Assembly (NCBI GenBank): GCA_035079385.1
Contig: JAVHKY010000003.1
Coordinates: 12,565,501 to 12,629,500, forward strand
Source of the DNA: Aspidiotus rigidus
Taxonomy: Eukaryota > Arthropoda > Insecta > Hemiptera > Diaspididae
Direction of reading: 5' to 3'
Length of the DNA: 64,000 nt
This document shows positions 48,893-60,019 of this stretch, in pieces. The notes under the pieces were generated by a model, which saw only the letters and a program-made list of their open reading frames with translations, did no database searches and was not told the DNA's origin. The translations under genes and the position numbers were made by a program. The number at the start of each line of letters is the position of its first letter. Positions within the stretch are counted from its first letter, which is position 1.

Positions 48893-49193
48893 TGCGAGGG
48901 GATCTATATCGGTGGGACTGGGAGAAAGTTTGAGATCAGGAGAAAGGGAGAACGAAGATGGCAAGTCACTGTTTGGGAAACACTGTAACGAGGAAAACCA
49001 CGATGGAGAGGGAATATTTGAAGTCATACACGTAGAGAATCGCACAAAGAGAAGAAAACTCTGGGAACAAATGGAGATTGCAAAAGCCAAGAGGAAAAAA
49101 GCCTGCCTCTTGAACAATGTAATCATATTTGACAGCGAAAAATTATTAAGCCTGGTGATTGGACGAGAGAAAAAGAACGGAACCAACCAATGA
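48893..49193 (+). pseudogene. PLE copy A2 GIY-YIG endonuclease, frameshifted
   Basis: It starts CEGIYIGGTGRKFEIRRK after the TAA (Gly for Glu after YIG relative to A1) and shifts frame near 48948. It continues in another frame with DGKSLFGKHCNEENHDGEGI, FEVIHVENRTKRRKLWEQME and a C-terminal AKRKKACLLNNV to a stop near 49193. The underlying domain is the same as in A1. Confidence 0.85.
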
Positions 49194-49384
49194 GACGGCA
49201 GGAATCCAGGTCGCCAATAGAAACGCAGCATTTAGGACACTAGATTGAACCAATCACGAAGCAGTATGTTTTAGCCAATAAGAACACAATGTCATATTAT
49301 TGTAAGAATAAGTTTCTAAGAAGTGAACCAATCACAACACAGCATTGTTATAGCCAATAACATCACAGTGTTATACTATAAAAA
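49188..49384 (+). promoter_or_regulatory. CCAAT-box cluster and TATA box in the PLE copy A2 3' region
   Basis: Six CCAAT motifs (near 49187, 49214, 49248, 49275, 49328, 49353) precede ACTATAAAAAC, with TATAAAA at 49378-49384. The same CCAAT series is present inverted in copy A1 (20090-20290), but A1 lacks the TATA segment. Known PLE terminal repeats can carry promoters; an actual promoter here is inferred. Confidence 0.55.
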
Positions 49385-49421
49385 CTCATGGTCAAGGCCT
49401 TGTTCTCCATTTGCGACACAA

Positions 49422-49445
49422 CTGATGATGGGATAACACCTGAAA
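49422..49445 (+). ncRNA. Hammerhead-ribozyme-like core, PLE copy A2
   Basis: CTGATGA (49422-49428) matches the conserved CUGANGA. A short stem GGG...CCT with loop ATAACA follows, then GAAA (49442-49445). In copy A1 the stem is GGG...CCC before GAAA (minus, near 20040-20060), a change that restores pairing. Hammerhead motifs are known in PLE terminal regions. The flanking stems I and III were not resolved by eye, so activity is uncertain. Confidence 0.5.
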
Positions 49446-49659
49446 GTACTCTTGTAAAAGCAACTCATAAAGTAGATTTGTACAATTGAAAAACCCCTTT
49501 TCAATATCAGTGCTCTACTTACACCTCACTCACTCATTATGAGTTCCGATATTAGTCGATTATGCTGGTTTTTACCGTCGAGCTAGTCTCTTTCCCTAAA
49601 TTTACTTAAAAACTGTGTTTCATTGGGAATTGAAGGCATGTAATCAGCTTCGCCCTCGG

Positions 49660-50220
49660 TTCATCACAACGAAGGCTAATTTATAGCAGTTCTCGTTATG
49701 CTCAAAGATAAATCCCCATTGTCCTACAAAATTCACATTTTTTGGCCTAGAACAAAGAAAATTTGTGTGCACTGTCCATCCCTGACCGGGGGCGAGGCTG
49801 ATTTCTTGGGCGAGTTTACAACGGAAGAGGAACTTCTGTAAATTCATATTGTATTCTCTGGCACAGCGAGAATTGCCTCACATTTGCCCACTGCAATCGT
49901 ACGCAGGGCTGTAGTCGATCTATCACCACGATTACACAACAGAAGACGAGCTTCTCATTAATATTCCTGCCATCACCAGAAACAACAAGAATTTCCGCAA
50001 GTTTGCCCACTTCAATCATACTTGGGGCTATAGTCGATCTATAATCGCGAATACGCAACAGAATAAAACCATTTCCGCGCATTTATCCACCGATCTAACA
50101 AGGGGCTGCAGCCGATCTCTCACCGTGAGTACACAACCGAAGACGAGCATCTTGGCATCATTCCCTCTATTCATCGCCTAACACAACAAGAATTCCAGTA
50201 GCAACTTCCAAATACGCAGC
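49660..50220. repeat. Short satellite shared with 58340-59490
   Basis: About four loose ~130-bp units with GGGGCTGCAGCCGATCTCTCACCGTGAG, ACACAACxGAAGACGAGC and ATCATTCCCTC blocks, also found in the middle of the 57518-60019 element. Confidence 0.65.
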
Positions 50221-50514
50221 TCCTCCTCACTTTCCAGTGCTTAAAAGGAAAGGAGAGCTGCACAAATGAAAAATTCGACGATAGAAAGCAACACAAACGA
50301 TTGAGTGATTCAGGTTTTTTTCAGGCAATTCAGAATTATAGGACCAGCCTTTCCTAACAATTGAAGACGAAGGGGAATAGTACAAACGCTGTATAAACTA
50401 TTAAACCTAAGCCGAGGGTGTTCTGAGTCATGGGAGGGCTGACCATTTGAATTTCAGATTCTCAGCTTTCTTCTTCTTGCCACACTACCACGGCTCAATT
50501 GTAGGGAAGACTTT

Positions 50515-50672
50515 GTGCCAAATCCTTCGTCTATGCGCCGGACTGGCTTAACATCGAAAATTCTTCCTTATCTATTCTACATCGTTCTTCTAAAGCCTGT
50601 GTAAAGATGATTCTGTGATCGAAACCCTGCTTTATTTTTCCTGCGAAGAACAGAGAGAAGTAACTCTAAATT
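50515..50672. repeat. Inverted repeat, right arm
   Basis: The partner of 46628-46825: reverse complement of the same GTTTCGATCACAGAATCATC and GAAGAATTTTCGATGTTAAGCCAG blocks. Together they enclose the PLE copy A2 and a short satellite. Confidence 0.8.
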
Positions 50673-50794
50673 TCGAACTCGAATTAAAAGAAGATCGGGG
50701 GGGAGGCACCTGGGGAAAATCATCCATTTGAAGCGCCGTACCCTCTACTACAACATACATGAGTACCATAGTACTCGGTGAGGTGCAACATTCC

Positions 50795-53490
50795 CAAAAC
50801 AATCAATATTTAATGAATTTCTGTGATTTTTCTATGAGTAGCGGCGTGAACTATGACTGCTACCGCAATAGACCCCGAGAAATCAATGGTCAATGTTCGA
50901 GGTGAAAAATACGCACTCCTCCGTGAGATGAAATGCGAATGTTGATAGACCAAAAATATATTTTTAGTATTTCGTTTATCGATTTGGTCAATTCTTATGT
51001 AAACACGTCCACCGCTGAGGAGGAGTACGTTAGATTGAGTAAAATAGTTGAAAAATTCTCCAGTTGCTGGAACAGTCTGAAAATAGTAGAGAAGTGAGAA
51101 AATCCACTTTTTCAACCTGGAGAACTACGATTTTTCATATATCCTTCATCAATTAGGTTAATTCTTATGTAAACATGTCCGCCGAGTTTCAAAAAAATAG
51201 TCGAAAAATTCTCCAGGCGCTGGAACGTTTTGGAAATGGAAAAAAAAAACGAGAAAATAAACTTTTTCACCCCAGAGGACAACGACTTTTGGTATTGTGT
51301 TCATCAATCAGGTCGGATATAATGTAAACACGTCCACCGAGTTCGAAAAAAATAGTCCAAAAATTCTCCAGCCGCTGGAGCCTTCTGGAAACGACCAATA
51401 AACGAGAAAATTCACTTTTTCACCATGGAGGACCGTGAGTTCTTGTATTTCATTCATAAATTAGGTCAGTTTTTACGTAAACATGTCTGCCAAGTTCGAA
51501 AAAAATAATCAACAAATTCTCCAGTAGCTGGAACCTTCTGGAAATGACAAATAATCGAGAAAATCCACTTTTTTACTCTGGAGGACCGTGAGTTTTGGTA
51601 TTGTGTTCATCAATTAGGTCGATTCTCATATAAACACATCCACCGAGTTCAAAAAAAATAGTCAAAAAATTCTCCAGTCGCTGGAACCTTCTGGAAATGA
51701 CAAATAATCAAGAAAATCCACTTTTTCACCCTGGAGGACCGTGAGTTTTGGTACTGTGTTTATCAATTAGGTGAATTCATAAATACACATGTTCGCCGTG
51801 TTCAAAAAAAATGGTCAAAAAATTCTCCAGTCGCTGGAACGGTCTGGAAATGATAAAAAATTGAGGATATCTACTTCTGTTATGCGGATGGAAGGGAATG
51901 ATAGCGATAAGAGTTTTTCAGGTGTGAGTCCGCGATGAGAGAATGGTGATAGCCGCGCAGTGCAGGGGAGTATGCAAAAAAACGACGGCTTCCTTAACGA
52001 AGTTAAACGAGGAACGCAGGGAACCTGTTTTATAAGTCGAATGGGATTTGGTATTGAAAATTCAAGGAAGCCTAGACCTAGATAAAGATAGTATAAAGAA
52101 GGCCTAGACCTACTATAAGCCTATCATAATATAGTTTGAGAATCTAAATTTTTCTCGCTCGAGAGACGAAATTTTTCTAAGTCCCTCTCCTATCATGGCT
52201 CGAGAGTCGAAATTTTTCTAAGTCCCCCTCCTACCATATATGGCTCGAGAGTCGAAATTTTTCCAAGTCCCCCTCCTACCATATATGGCTCGAGAGTCGA
52301 AATTTTTCTAAGTCACACTTCTATCATATATAGCTCGAGAGTTCCTCTCCTATCATATATGGCTCGAGGGTCGAAATTTTTCTAAGTCCCCCTTCTATCA
52401 TATATAGCTCGAGAGTCGAAATTTTTCCAAGTCCCTCTCCTATCATATATGGCTCGAGGGTCGAAATTTTTCCAAGTTTTTCGCTGGACGGCGCACGGCG
52501 GACGGCGCACGGCGGACGCCAGATGTCTCAAATAGCCCCCCATAAAACAGGTTCCCTGTTAAAATGATTATTGTGTTATGCCAATCGAAGGAAATGATAC
52601 CAAAAAGATTTTTTTTGTTGTCAGTCCTTATTTGTCATTTCCAGAAGTTTCCAGCGCCTGGAGAATTTTTCGACTATTTTTTTGAAACTCGGCGGACATA
52701 TTTATTTAAGAATTAACCTAATTGATGAAGGATATATGGAAAATCGCAGTTTTCCAGGTTGAAAAAGTGTATTAACAGGGAACCTGTTTTATGGGGGGCT
52801 ATTTGAGAAATCTGGCGTCCGCCGTGCGCCGTCCGCCGTCCGCCGTGCGCCGTCCAGCGAAAAACTCGGAAAAATTTCGACCCTCGAGCCATATATGATA
52901 GGAGAGGGACTTAGAAAAATTTCGACTCTCGAGCCATATATGATAGGAGGGGAACTTAGAAAAATTTCGACTCTCGAGCCATATATGATAGGAGAGGGAC
53001 TTGGAAAAATTTCGACTCTCGAGCTATATATGATAGAAGGGGGACTTGGAAAAATTTCGACTGTCGAGCTATATATGATCTAGGCTTCCTTGAATTTTCA
53101 ATACCAAATCTCATTCGAATCATAAAACAGGTTCCCTGCGTTCCTCGTTTAACTTCGTTAAGGAAGCCGTAATTTTTTCTCACTTTTCTACTATTTTCAG
53201 ACTGTTCCAGCGACTGGAGAATTTTTCAACTATTTTACTCAATCTAACGTACTCCTCCTCAGCGGTGGACGTGTTTACATAAGAATTGACCAAATCGATA
53301 AACAAAATACTAAAAATATATTTTTGGTCTACCAACATTCCCATTTCATCTCGGGAGTGCGTATTTTTCACCTCGAACATTGACCATTGATTTCTCGCGG
53401 TCTATTGCGGTAGCAGTCATAGTTCACCCCGCTACTCATAAAAAAAGCACAGAAATTCATTAAATATTGATTGTTTTCTCCTCAGCAAGA
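50795..53490. mobile_element. 2.7-kb foldback element with expanded left arm
   Basis: Outer arms (50800-51115 and 53165-53485) are inverted copies: the ATCAATGGTCAATGTTCGAGGTGAAAAATACGCACTCC stretch (50881-50918), then TTTATCGATTTGGTCAATTCTTATGTAAACACGTCC (50975-51010). Inner blocks also pair: GGGAACCTGTTTTATAAG (52020-52037) with its partner near 53122; the CTCGAG/TATCATATATGG tandem at 52140-52470 with its inverse at 52870-53075; and AACAGGGAACCTGTTTTATGGGGGGC around a ~215-bp centre (52555-52775). The left arm alone has a ~155-bp tandem array (51110-51890). Confidence 0.9.
51110..51890. repeat. ~155-bp tandem array within the foldback
   Basis: About five units; the ATTCTCCAGxxGCTGGAAC landmark recurs near 51054, 51217, 51366, 51519, 51681 and 51824. 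Each also has GTAAACACGTCCACCGAGTTC and TTTTTCACCxTGGAGGACC. A single inverted copy forms the element centre (52630-52760). Confidence 0.9.
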
Positions 53491-55620
53491 GGTTCGATTG
53501 ATGGTGAGCGTACTAATACGAATCCCTACACACTCCTCAGCGCAGAGACGAAGGTTGTGAATAATCATCTACTGCCCGTGAGAATTGTGAAAAAGTTGTA
53601 ATAATTATTATTCAACCGACCGAGTATTGAAAAATAACGTTAGCCTTGCTGATCCAAATTTTCACGTAAATCATGTATGAAAGACGACACCTGCAATGCT
53701 ATTGGTCTGTATCGAAAATCGATCAAATCTACAAGACATGGTATTATCTATTCTTGTAAAAATTCTCTCGTTCGTTCTTAGCAGCTCGAGTAATTTCTCT
53801 CGTCGTGTCTCGTCGTATCTTTATTAAATACAGAGTAGAAAAAAAGGAAAAAAAGAAGATGAAAGTGCGGGAGAAGAAGTTTTCGCAAATATAAATAAGT
53901 ATACAGACTCGTTCGTGTCGAAGTGATTTCCGCTTTTTATTGTCGCTAATGCGAAGTCGATAATTGAGAGAGCAAAAGAGGAAAGTGGCATCGGTTGCCA
54001 ATATTATTCCTTTCGAAATCGAACGACACTCGTCGCCTGATGTAGCGCGAAGTCTATAATTTTCCTCCTTAATTTGAAATCATCGAGCTGTATCGTATTA
54101 CCGGCGAAGAAGACGATCGGAGTTTTCTCCTCTGTAATTCAAGATATTTTTCGCATAATTGCGCGTATATATCCACCCCCTTCCTTCTTCTTCTTTTTTT
54201 TTTGCTCTCGTATAACCTAATTTTCGATTTCACGATTTTCGTTGCGCAATATTTTCGCCCATAGTGTGTGTATCGCATATTTTTATGACGTATGTTAATT
54301 CTCGTAAAGAAATAAAATGACGGTGATTATAAAATGAAAGGGAAGCTCGTTTTTCCCAAATAAAGGAACGACAAATCAATTTATGATCTCGTTTGGAAAC
54401 GACAAAGAACACTAGATACGCGCGGACGGGAGGGGGAAAAAAAAGATGTAAATTGTCGCCGAAAATTAACTAATAAATATGTAAAATACCTGAATCTCTG
54501 TTCTCTTTTCGTGAACGTGTTGTAATAAATAACAAATTATGCGATGAATATCACCCTTGTCTGTCTTATTACTAGCGAACGAGTCCAAAAAAAAAAAATA
54601 CGAGTTATATCTGCTACATATTTATGTTAATAATGGCCGTAATTACGTAAGCGAGTTGTGCGGAGAATTCGCCGGCATAGCAAGCTAGCAAGCTAGCTTT
54701 AGTCGAGAGATGTAAACGTTGGAAATAATCAGGTTATCTGCGAAGATATACTACGATACTGTAATAATCTAGACGAACAGTCATCTAGTATCGAAAATTT
54801 TGAACAGGTTTTCAATTACGATACGAGTTAGCCGTCAGGTCGCTCTGCTGTCGAGATAAAACTTCACAAATAAATCTGAATATTGCTCAAATTCTGTGGG
54901 TAATATGATTATGTTCATTCGTGGCGTGTAAATCATAGGCCCGTTTTATTGGTACTGTGTATTCAACTTAGGCATCGCACGTGCCCGCACTTTGCATATG
55001 ATTTGGGCACGCAACATCGAAAAAATGTTCGCGAATTGAGGAAAGGTGGTGTTAATGATGGTTTGTATAAATAGCGATCGAATGTGATAACGAGCGTCAA
55101 TTTGTCTCGAAAATTTCAAGGCAATAAATTCCAACTTTGTGCCTTGAAAGAGAACAGATTTTCATTATCTCTTCTTCATATCTGAAACCCCACTAGCAAG
55201 GGCGATTGCATGGTCTTGACTCGCTTAAGGGACTTCAAAATTCTCTAGTTCTATGTGTACAGAGCGAAGTAGTCTAGTGTGCAGATATCTTTTATAAATA
55301 CTTGAGCTTTCTGAAGGCTAGGATCGTACGAAAGCACAGACGTAGCGTAGTTGTAATACAGTAGTACGTATAACAGCTTCTTTCGAATGTGGGCTAGTGC
55401 AAAAACTTCCTCAGGCTACTTTGATATAATAGGGGACTCATTACCCGAAGAAGAAGGGAGTGAAGTTCCACTGAAAAACTTTATAAGATGGAGAGGGTGG
55501 AGAGGGAGTTTTGGCTTCCCCATAGGCAGACATGGGCCGGTCATTGTAGCTTGAAGACAGTGTTTGGCTCGCACGTACAACTTAGAAGGTATCGCTTCGA
55601 CCCTTGCTCTTGACTTTGAA
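53491..55620. other. Unique, CpG-bearing intron stretch, no gene seen
   Basis: Single-copy-looking AT-rich DNA. Short frames only. AGCAAGCTAGCAAGCTAGC near 54679-54697 is a small tandem palindrome. Confidence 0.45.
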
Positions 55621-55621
55621 T

Positions 55622-55770
55622 CAGTGGCGTAGCGAAGGTGGGTACGGGGGACGAAACTCTCCCAAAACACAAAAAATATCAAGAATAATTTTCCCAAAAA
55701 TTCTTAGTAACATCTCTCGTTCCACTTTTTCTACAAACCTCCCCAGAAAAATTTTCTGGCCGTGCCACTG
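55622..55770. mobile_element. 149-bp MITE-like element, CAGTGGCG...CGTGCCACTG
   Basis: Short inverted ends CAGTGGCGTAG and TGGCCGTGCCACTG. Flanking 8-mers CTTTGAAT and CTTTAAAA could be a decayed 8-bp target-site duplication, as made by hAT elements. Non-coding. Confidence 0.55.
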
Positions 55771-56199
55771 CTTTAAAAAATGTAAAAAATACTGTCGACT
55801 TGGTTTTTGGTTTCCTCGATGGAACACTGCAGCTCTTGCCTTGTACTCACGACTAGGGATGCTTAGCTAAACCAAAACTTCCAAAATTAGCTGGCCGTTA
55901 ACAAGCCAGGCCAAGCCTTCAGTCAATGAAATTGGTCCTGCAAATGGCTGTTTTTTACCCGCTCAATTCTTCTCCTTACTCTTTATCCGTTTTGATGGTC
56001 TTGAATGGACCAAGGAACCGCTTCATGCAATGAATCGAGCGACAAAGAAACAATTCGGGAAATCTGTTTTTCTCCTTTAATAAAAGAAGACCATTTTTTA
56101 GATTGCCTTGAAATCGATTGCTTGATGGCTGAATTACTGCCTGCTAGTGCTGCAGGTCTGAAGGAGAATTGAGGAATAAGGGTGTTGGAGGCTGGCTGA
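55771..56199. other. No feature recognised
   Basis: Unique intron sequence. Confidence 0.3.
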
Positions 56200-56710
56200 A
56201 ATTTTGAAGGCTCACTGAAGGCACGGAGGCGCTTCCAAGAACCCTTTTGGAAACGCCTGGAGCTACCTCCGAAGTGCCTCCGGAGTGCTATAGTTAGGAT
56301 TTAAACCAAAGTGTTGGAGGCTGAAGCATTTTGCCTCCGGAGGTACCTTGCTTCCACCTAGAGGCTTGGAGGTGAGGGCATTTTCCTTATTCGAGCTGCT
56401 CGGTTCGAATAAAAGCCAAAGTTTTAAATACACCTTCTGAATATCATCTGGCAGCACTGATAGGCCAATATGCTACATCTGGTCACACTGATCAACGTTA
56501 CAAGTGCCTCCGGACGCGTCACCGACACTGCCTCCGGAGGTATTTTCGCCAATTTCAGTAATTGCTCTGGAGGCACTTGGAGGTACCTCCAGAGATATAC
56601 TTTGGAGGTCAGAGGCGCCTCCGAACGTACCCAGTGGAGGCAACCGGAGTCGGAGGGTCATTTTCTGTATTCGTTCCGGAGGCGGAGGCCTCCAAAAATA
56701 ATTATGCCTC
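56200..56710. repeat. Cluster of CCTCCGGAGG-type palindromes
   Basis: About 20 short copies of GGAGGC, GGAGGT or their complements, several as the palindrome CCTCCGGAG(G). GC is higher than in the flanks. Two halves (56215-56380 and 56510-56710) resemble each other in inverted orientation. Open frames through it are repeat translations. Confidence 0.7.
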
Positions 56711-57517
56711 CAACATCCTTGGTTAGGAAAGAAAGACTTCAGCTTACCAGCACTGATAAACAGCTCTTCGATAGAAATCTTCTGTTCAAGTGATTCTTCT
56801 TATTACTTGAGTTCTGCTCCTGGCCCGGGGCCCCATTCATGTAATCAACACGTATACTGTATTTACATTTATAGCGAATATCTTACAATTTATTCTCTTG
56901 ACATAGACATTTTTGCCTCAGTTGGACATGATATTCAACACAGTTGGACAAAGATACCCATATTGCTTTTTTCCGTTAGCCGTTAGCTGATAGCCAAAGC
57001 CAATCAATTTTGAGGATTGGTTCGACCTCGAAAAATTAGCTTTGACTTGAAGAAAACATAGATAATACAGTTGACTTTTGACTTTAGCTTTCAGCTGGCC
57101 GCAGTGCCCTGGACATAGGAACTTCTTCAAAAATTTCGATGTTGGGATTTTGTACTTGAGAAAACAAAAAAAAATTGCTTTTACTTTCGTTCACTTACAA
57201 TTTTTTTTTGTTCTCGTTTGTTCGTTTTATTTTTTTGCGACTGATATTAGCAAACCTAGTGGATTTTTTCTCAAGTGTGACTGTTTTGAACTGAGGAGCG
57301 CTAGTGTCGCTGAAGAAATTGTGAAATTTTCCATTATCAAATGTATTGCAGGGGCCGCGCTTGAATGATGACTAGAATTTTTTCAGTGAAAGAGCAAAGT
57401 TTCCAAAATTACAAACGTTCCCCTTTGTCTGTTTGTGGGGTAGGTTCAGCTGACCTTAGTCTCTTCAAGGAACTTGAAAAAAGAATCCCGACTCAAGCTA
57501 AATAGACTATAATTATA
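56711..57517. other. Unique intron stretch, no gene seen
   Basis: No repeat or domain recognised. It contains a GGCCCGGGGCCCC palindromic stretch near 56822-56833. Confidence 0.35.
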
Positions 57518-60019
57518 CAGGGTGGGGCAGAAAGATGTTACCAGTTAGATGGGAGTTTGCGCTAAATCTGTCGTAGCGCGAAAACGCAAAACGTTGGACG
57601 TAGAGTTTGAATGTACGAATTTTGTATCCTAATTTTACCTTTAATTTGAGCCACTTCCGAAGTTTCTACGACTTTTCTGAGCTGAGTTATGGACCAAAAT
57701 GTGCCGAAAAATCACCAAATCGTCAGGGTTTCCCAAAATAGGGCTTGAAAATTAATTAATTTACAGTATTGAACTGAATTTCGAAAATTTTAATAATTAG
57801 ATTATTGTTCCTTAAGTGAATTTGGACGGGCAAAACGAAAAAAATATTAACAAAACCCTAAGAAGCACCAAAATGGGTTAATGGGCCCAAAAAGGGTCAA
57901 AATTTTCCCAAGGTGGAAAATCGTTCAAACTTTTGAATTGTAAATCGATTTTCAAGTGGAATTTCGCACTGAGTCCGAAAAAAATGTTTGAAAAATTCTT
58001 CGAAGCACCGAAACGGGTTATGCCCAAAAAGGGTCAAAATTTCGCCAAATTGGAAAATTATTCAAACTTTCAAATTTTAATTCGATTTTCAAGTGGAATT
58101 TTGCGCTTAGTTCGATAAAAATGCTCACAGAGTTCTTCGAAGTACCAAAAAAGGGGTAATGGGCCCAAAAAGGACCAAAGTTCTCCCAAACTGGAAAATC
58201 GTTCAAACTTTCAAATTTTAATTCGATTTTCAAGTGGAATTTCGCGCTGAGTCCAAAATAAATACTGAAATGGCCCTAGATGGTCTTCAAAATGAAAAAT
58301 CACAAATTCTCATTCTGCAGTAAAATTGTTGATTCAGGGGATGGAAGGAATATCGACAAGTTCGTCTTCCGTTGAGTGCTTGCGGAGTGAGAGATCGACT
58401 AGCGTCGGGTGACAGATCCGAAAGAGGAAGTTGCGGAAATTCTCCTCATTTGGGGATTGGAGGGAGATGACAATTTCATCTTCCGTTGAAGCTTCGCAGT
58501 GAGAGATCGACAAGGGCTCTGCGTATGATCAAAGTGGGAAAAAGTGCGAAAACTCACGTTGTTTTCGGCAAAGAAGGCAAAGTTGGTCTTCTGTTGCGTG
58601 CTCGCAATGAGAGATGAACTGACGCCCTACCAATGAGCGAAGCGGGCCAAACTGCAAAAACTCCTTGATTCAGGCAATGGGAGGGTACCACGAATTCGGC
58701 CTTGCTCGTGATGAGCGATCAGCTACAGCTCACCGCGAGCTCATGACGAAAGACCAGCTTCACAGTATCGTTCCTTCCTTCGCGGGAATCTACGAGAATT
58801 TTTTCGCATCCGACTGCCTCCGTCAAACCCGGGGCATTGATGGTTCTCTCACCGCGAGCTATAATCAAGAAAGACGAGCTTCACAGTATCATTCCCTCCC
58901 TCGCGCGAAAGTACGAGAATTTTCTCGCATCCGCCCGCTTGTATCAAACATGGGGCCTCGATCGTTTTCTCACCGCGAGCTCATGACGAAAAACGAGCTT
59001 CACCGTATCGTTCCTTCCTCGCTTGAAAGTTTCTCGGATCCGGTGCCTTATCGAACGTAGGGCCTTGATCGTTCTCTCACGGCAAGCTTAACGAACAACG
59101 GCTCGGGATATCCTTCCCAGCACTGGCTGTGGAAACGAGAATTTTCTTGAATTCACCTGCCTGATAAAACAGGGCTGTTACAGTTCTCTCCTAGCGAGGT
59201 CACACTGGAACGCGATCTTCGCGGTATATTTTTCATTATTACCTGAAACAACGAGAATTTTCACGTACTCACCCAATTAGATCAAACACAGGGCTCCAAC
59301 TGGTCTCTCACTGCGAGCTCATGGCAGATAACAATCTTCCTAGTACCCTTCCCTACTTCGCGGGTCTCCACGGGGAATTTTTCGGATTTATCCGCCTTTA
59401 TTGAACAGGGGGTCCTACCCGATCTCTCACCGCAAGCTCATAACAGAAGACAATCTTAAGGACATCATTCCCTTCAGTGGGTGAAGCCCCTTTTTCGTCC
59501 CATTAACCTATTTTGGTATTTCGCAAGATTTCTTAACAATTTTATTCAGATTCAGCACTAAATTTTGGCTCAGAATCGAGAAAAACTTCAAAGATTAGGC
59601 GATTTCATCATTTTGGGGAAATTTTGACCCTTTCTGGGCCCATAAACCCATTTTGGTGCTTCGCAGAATTTTTTAACAATTTTATTCAGACTCAGCGCTA
59701 AATTTTATCTCAGAATCGAGAAAAACATCGAAGATCAGGCGATTTTATCATTTTGGGGAAATTTTGACCCTTTTTGGGCCCATAAACCTATTTTGGTGCT
59801 TCGCAGAATTTTTTAACAATCTTATTAAGACGGCACATTTTGGTGCAAAACTCGGCTCAGAAAAGTCGTAGAAACTTCAGATATGGCTCAAATTAAAGAT
59901 AAAATTGAGATAGAAAATTCGTACATTTAAAGTATACGTCTAACGTTTTGCGTTTTCGCGCTACGACAGATTTACCGCAAACTCCCGCTTAACTGGTAAC
60001 ATCTTTCTGCCCCACCCTG
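57518..60019. mobile_element. 2.5-kb TIR element, CAGGGTGGGGCAGAAAGATGTTACC ends
   Basis: Terminal inverted repeats of about 110 bp: CAGGGTGGGGCAGAAAGATG...ACCAGTTA...GGGAGTTTGCG and the inverted ACTGGTAACATCTTTCTGCC...CCCTG. Both sides are flanked by TA. Inside the ends, a ~136-bp tandem unit (GGGCCCAAAAAGGGTCAAAATTT) runs forward at 57850-58260 and inverted at 59490-59830. The centre (58340-59490) is a ~120-bp satellite. No transposase frame, so it is non-autonomous. TA duplication suggests a Tc1/mariner-type source; this is inference. Confidence 0.85.
58340..59490. repeat. ~120-bp satellite in the element centre
   Basis: About nine diverged units with CTCACCGCGAGCTCATGACG, AAGACGAGCTTCACAGTATCG, TTCCTTCCT and GAGAATTTT blocks. 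Related to 49660-50220. A 131-codon frame (58665-59060) is a translation of the repeat. Confidence 0.8.

Larger units (their letters stand above)
47480..49550 (+). mobile_element. Penelope-like element copy A2 (most complete copy)
   Basis: It contains, in order, RT, GIY-YIG endonuclease and a 3' region with CCAAT boxes, a TATA box and a hammerhead-like core. It ends CTCATTATGAGTTCCGAT at 49550, matching the end of copy A1 at 19936. The 5' limit is uncertain; the coding frame starts near 47480, and similarity to A1 is only visible from 47550. It is disabled by TGA at 48545-48547, TAA at 48890-48892 and a frameshift near 48948. Confidence 0.9.

Noticed and set aside
48524..49231. 235-codon minus-strand frame
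   Set aside because: Antisense shadow of the PLE RT/endonuclease; the sense strand carries RT and GIY-YIG motifs.
58665..59060. 131-codon frame
   Set aside because: Repeat translation of the ~120-bp satellite; internal periodicity matches the DNA units.
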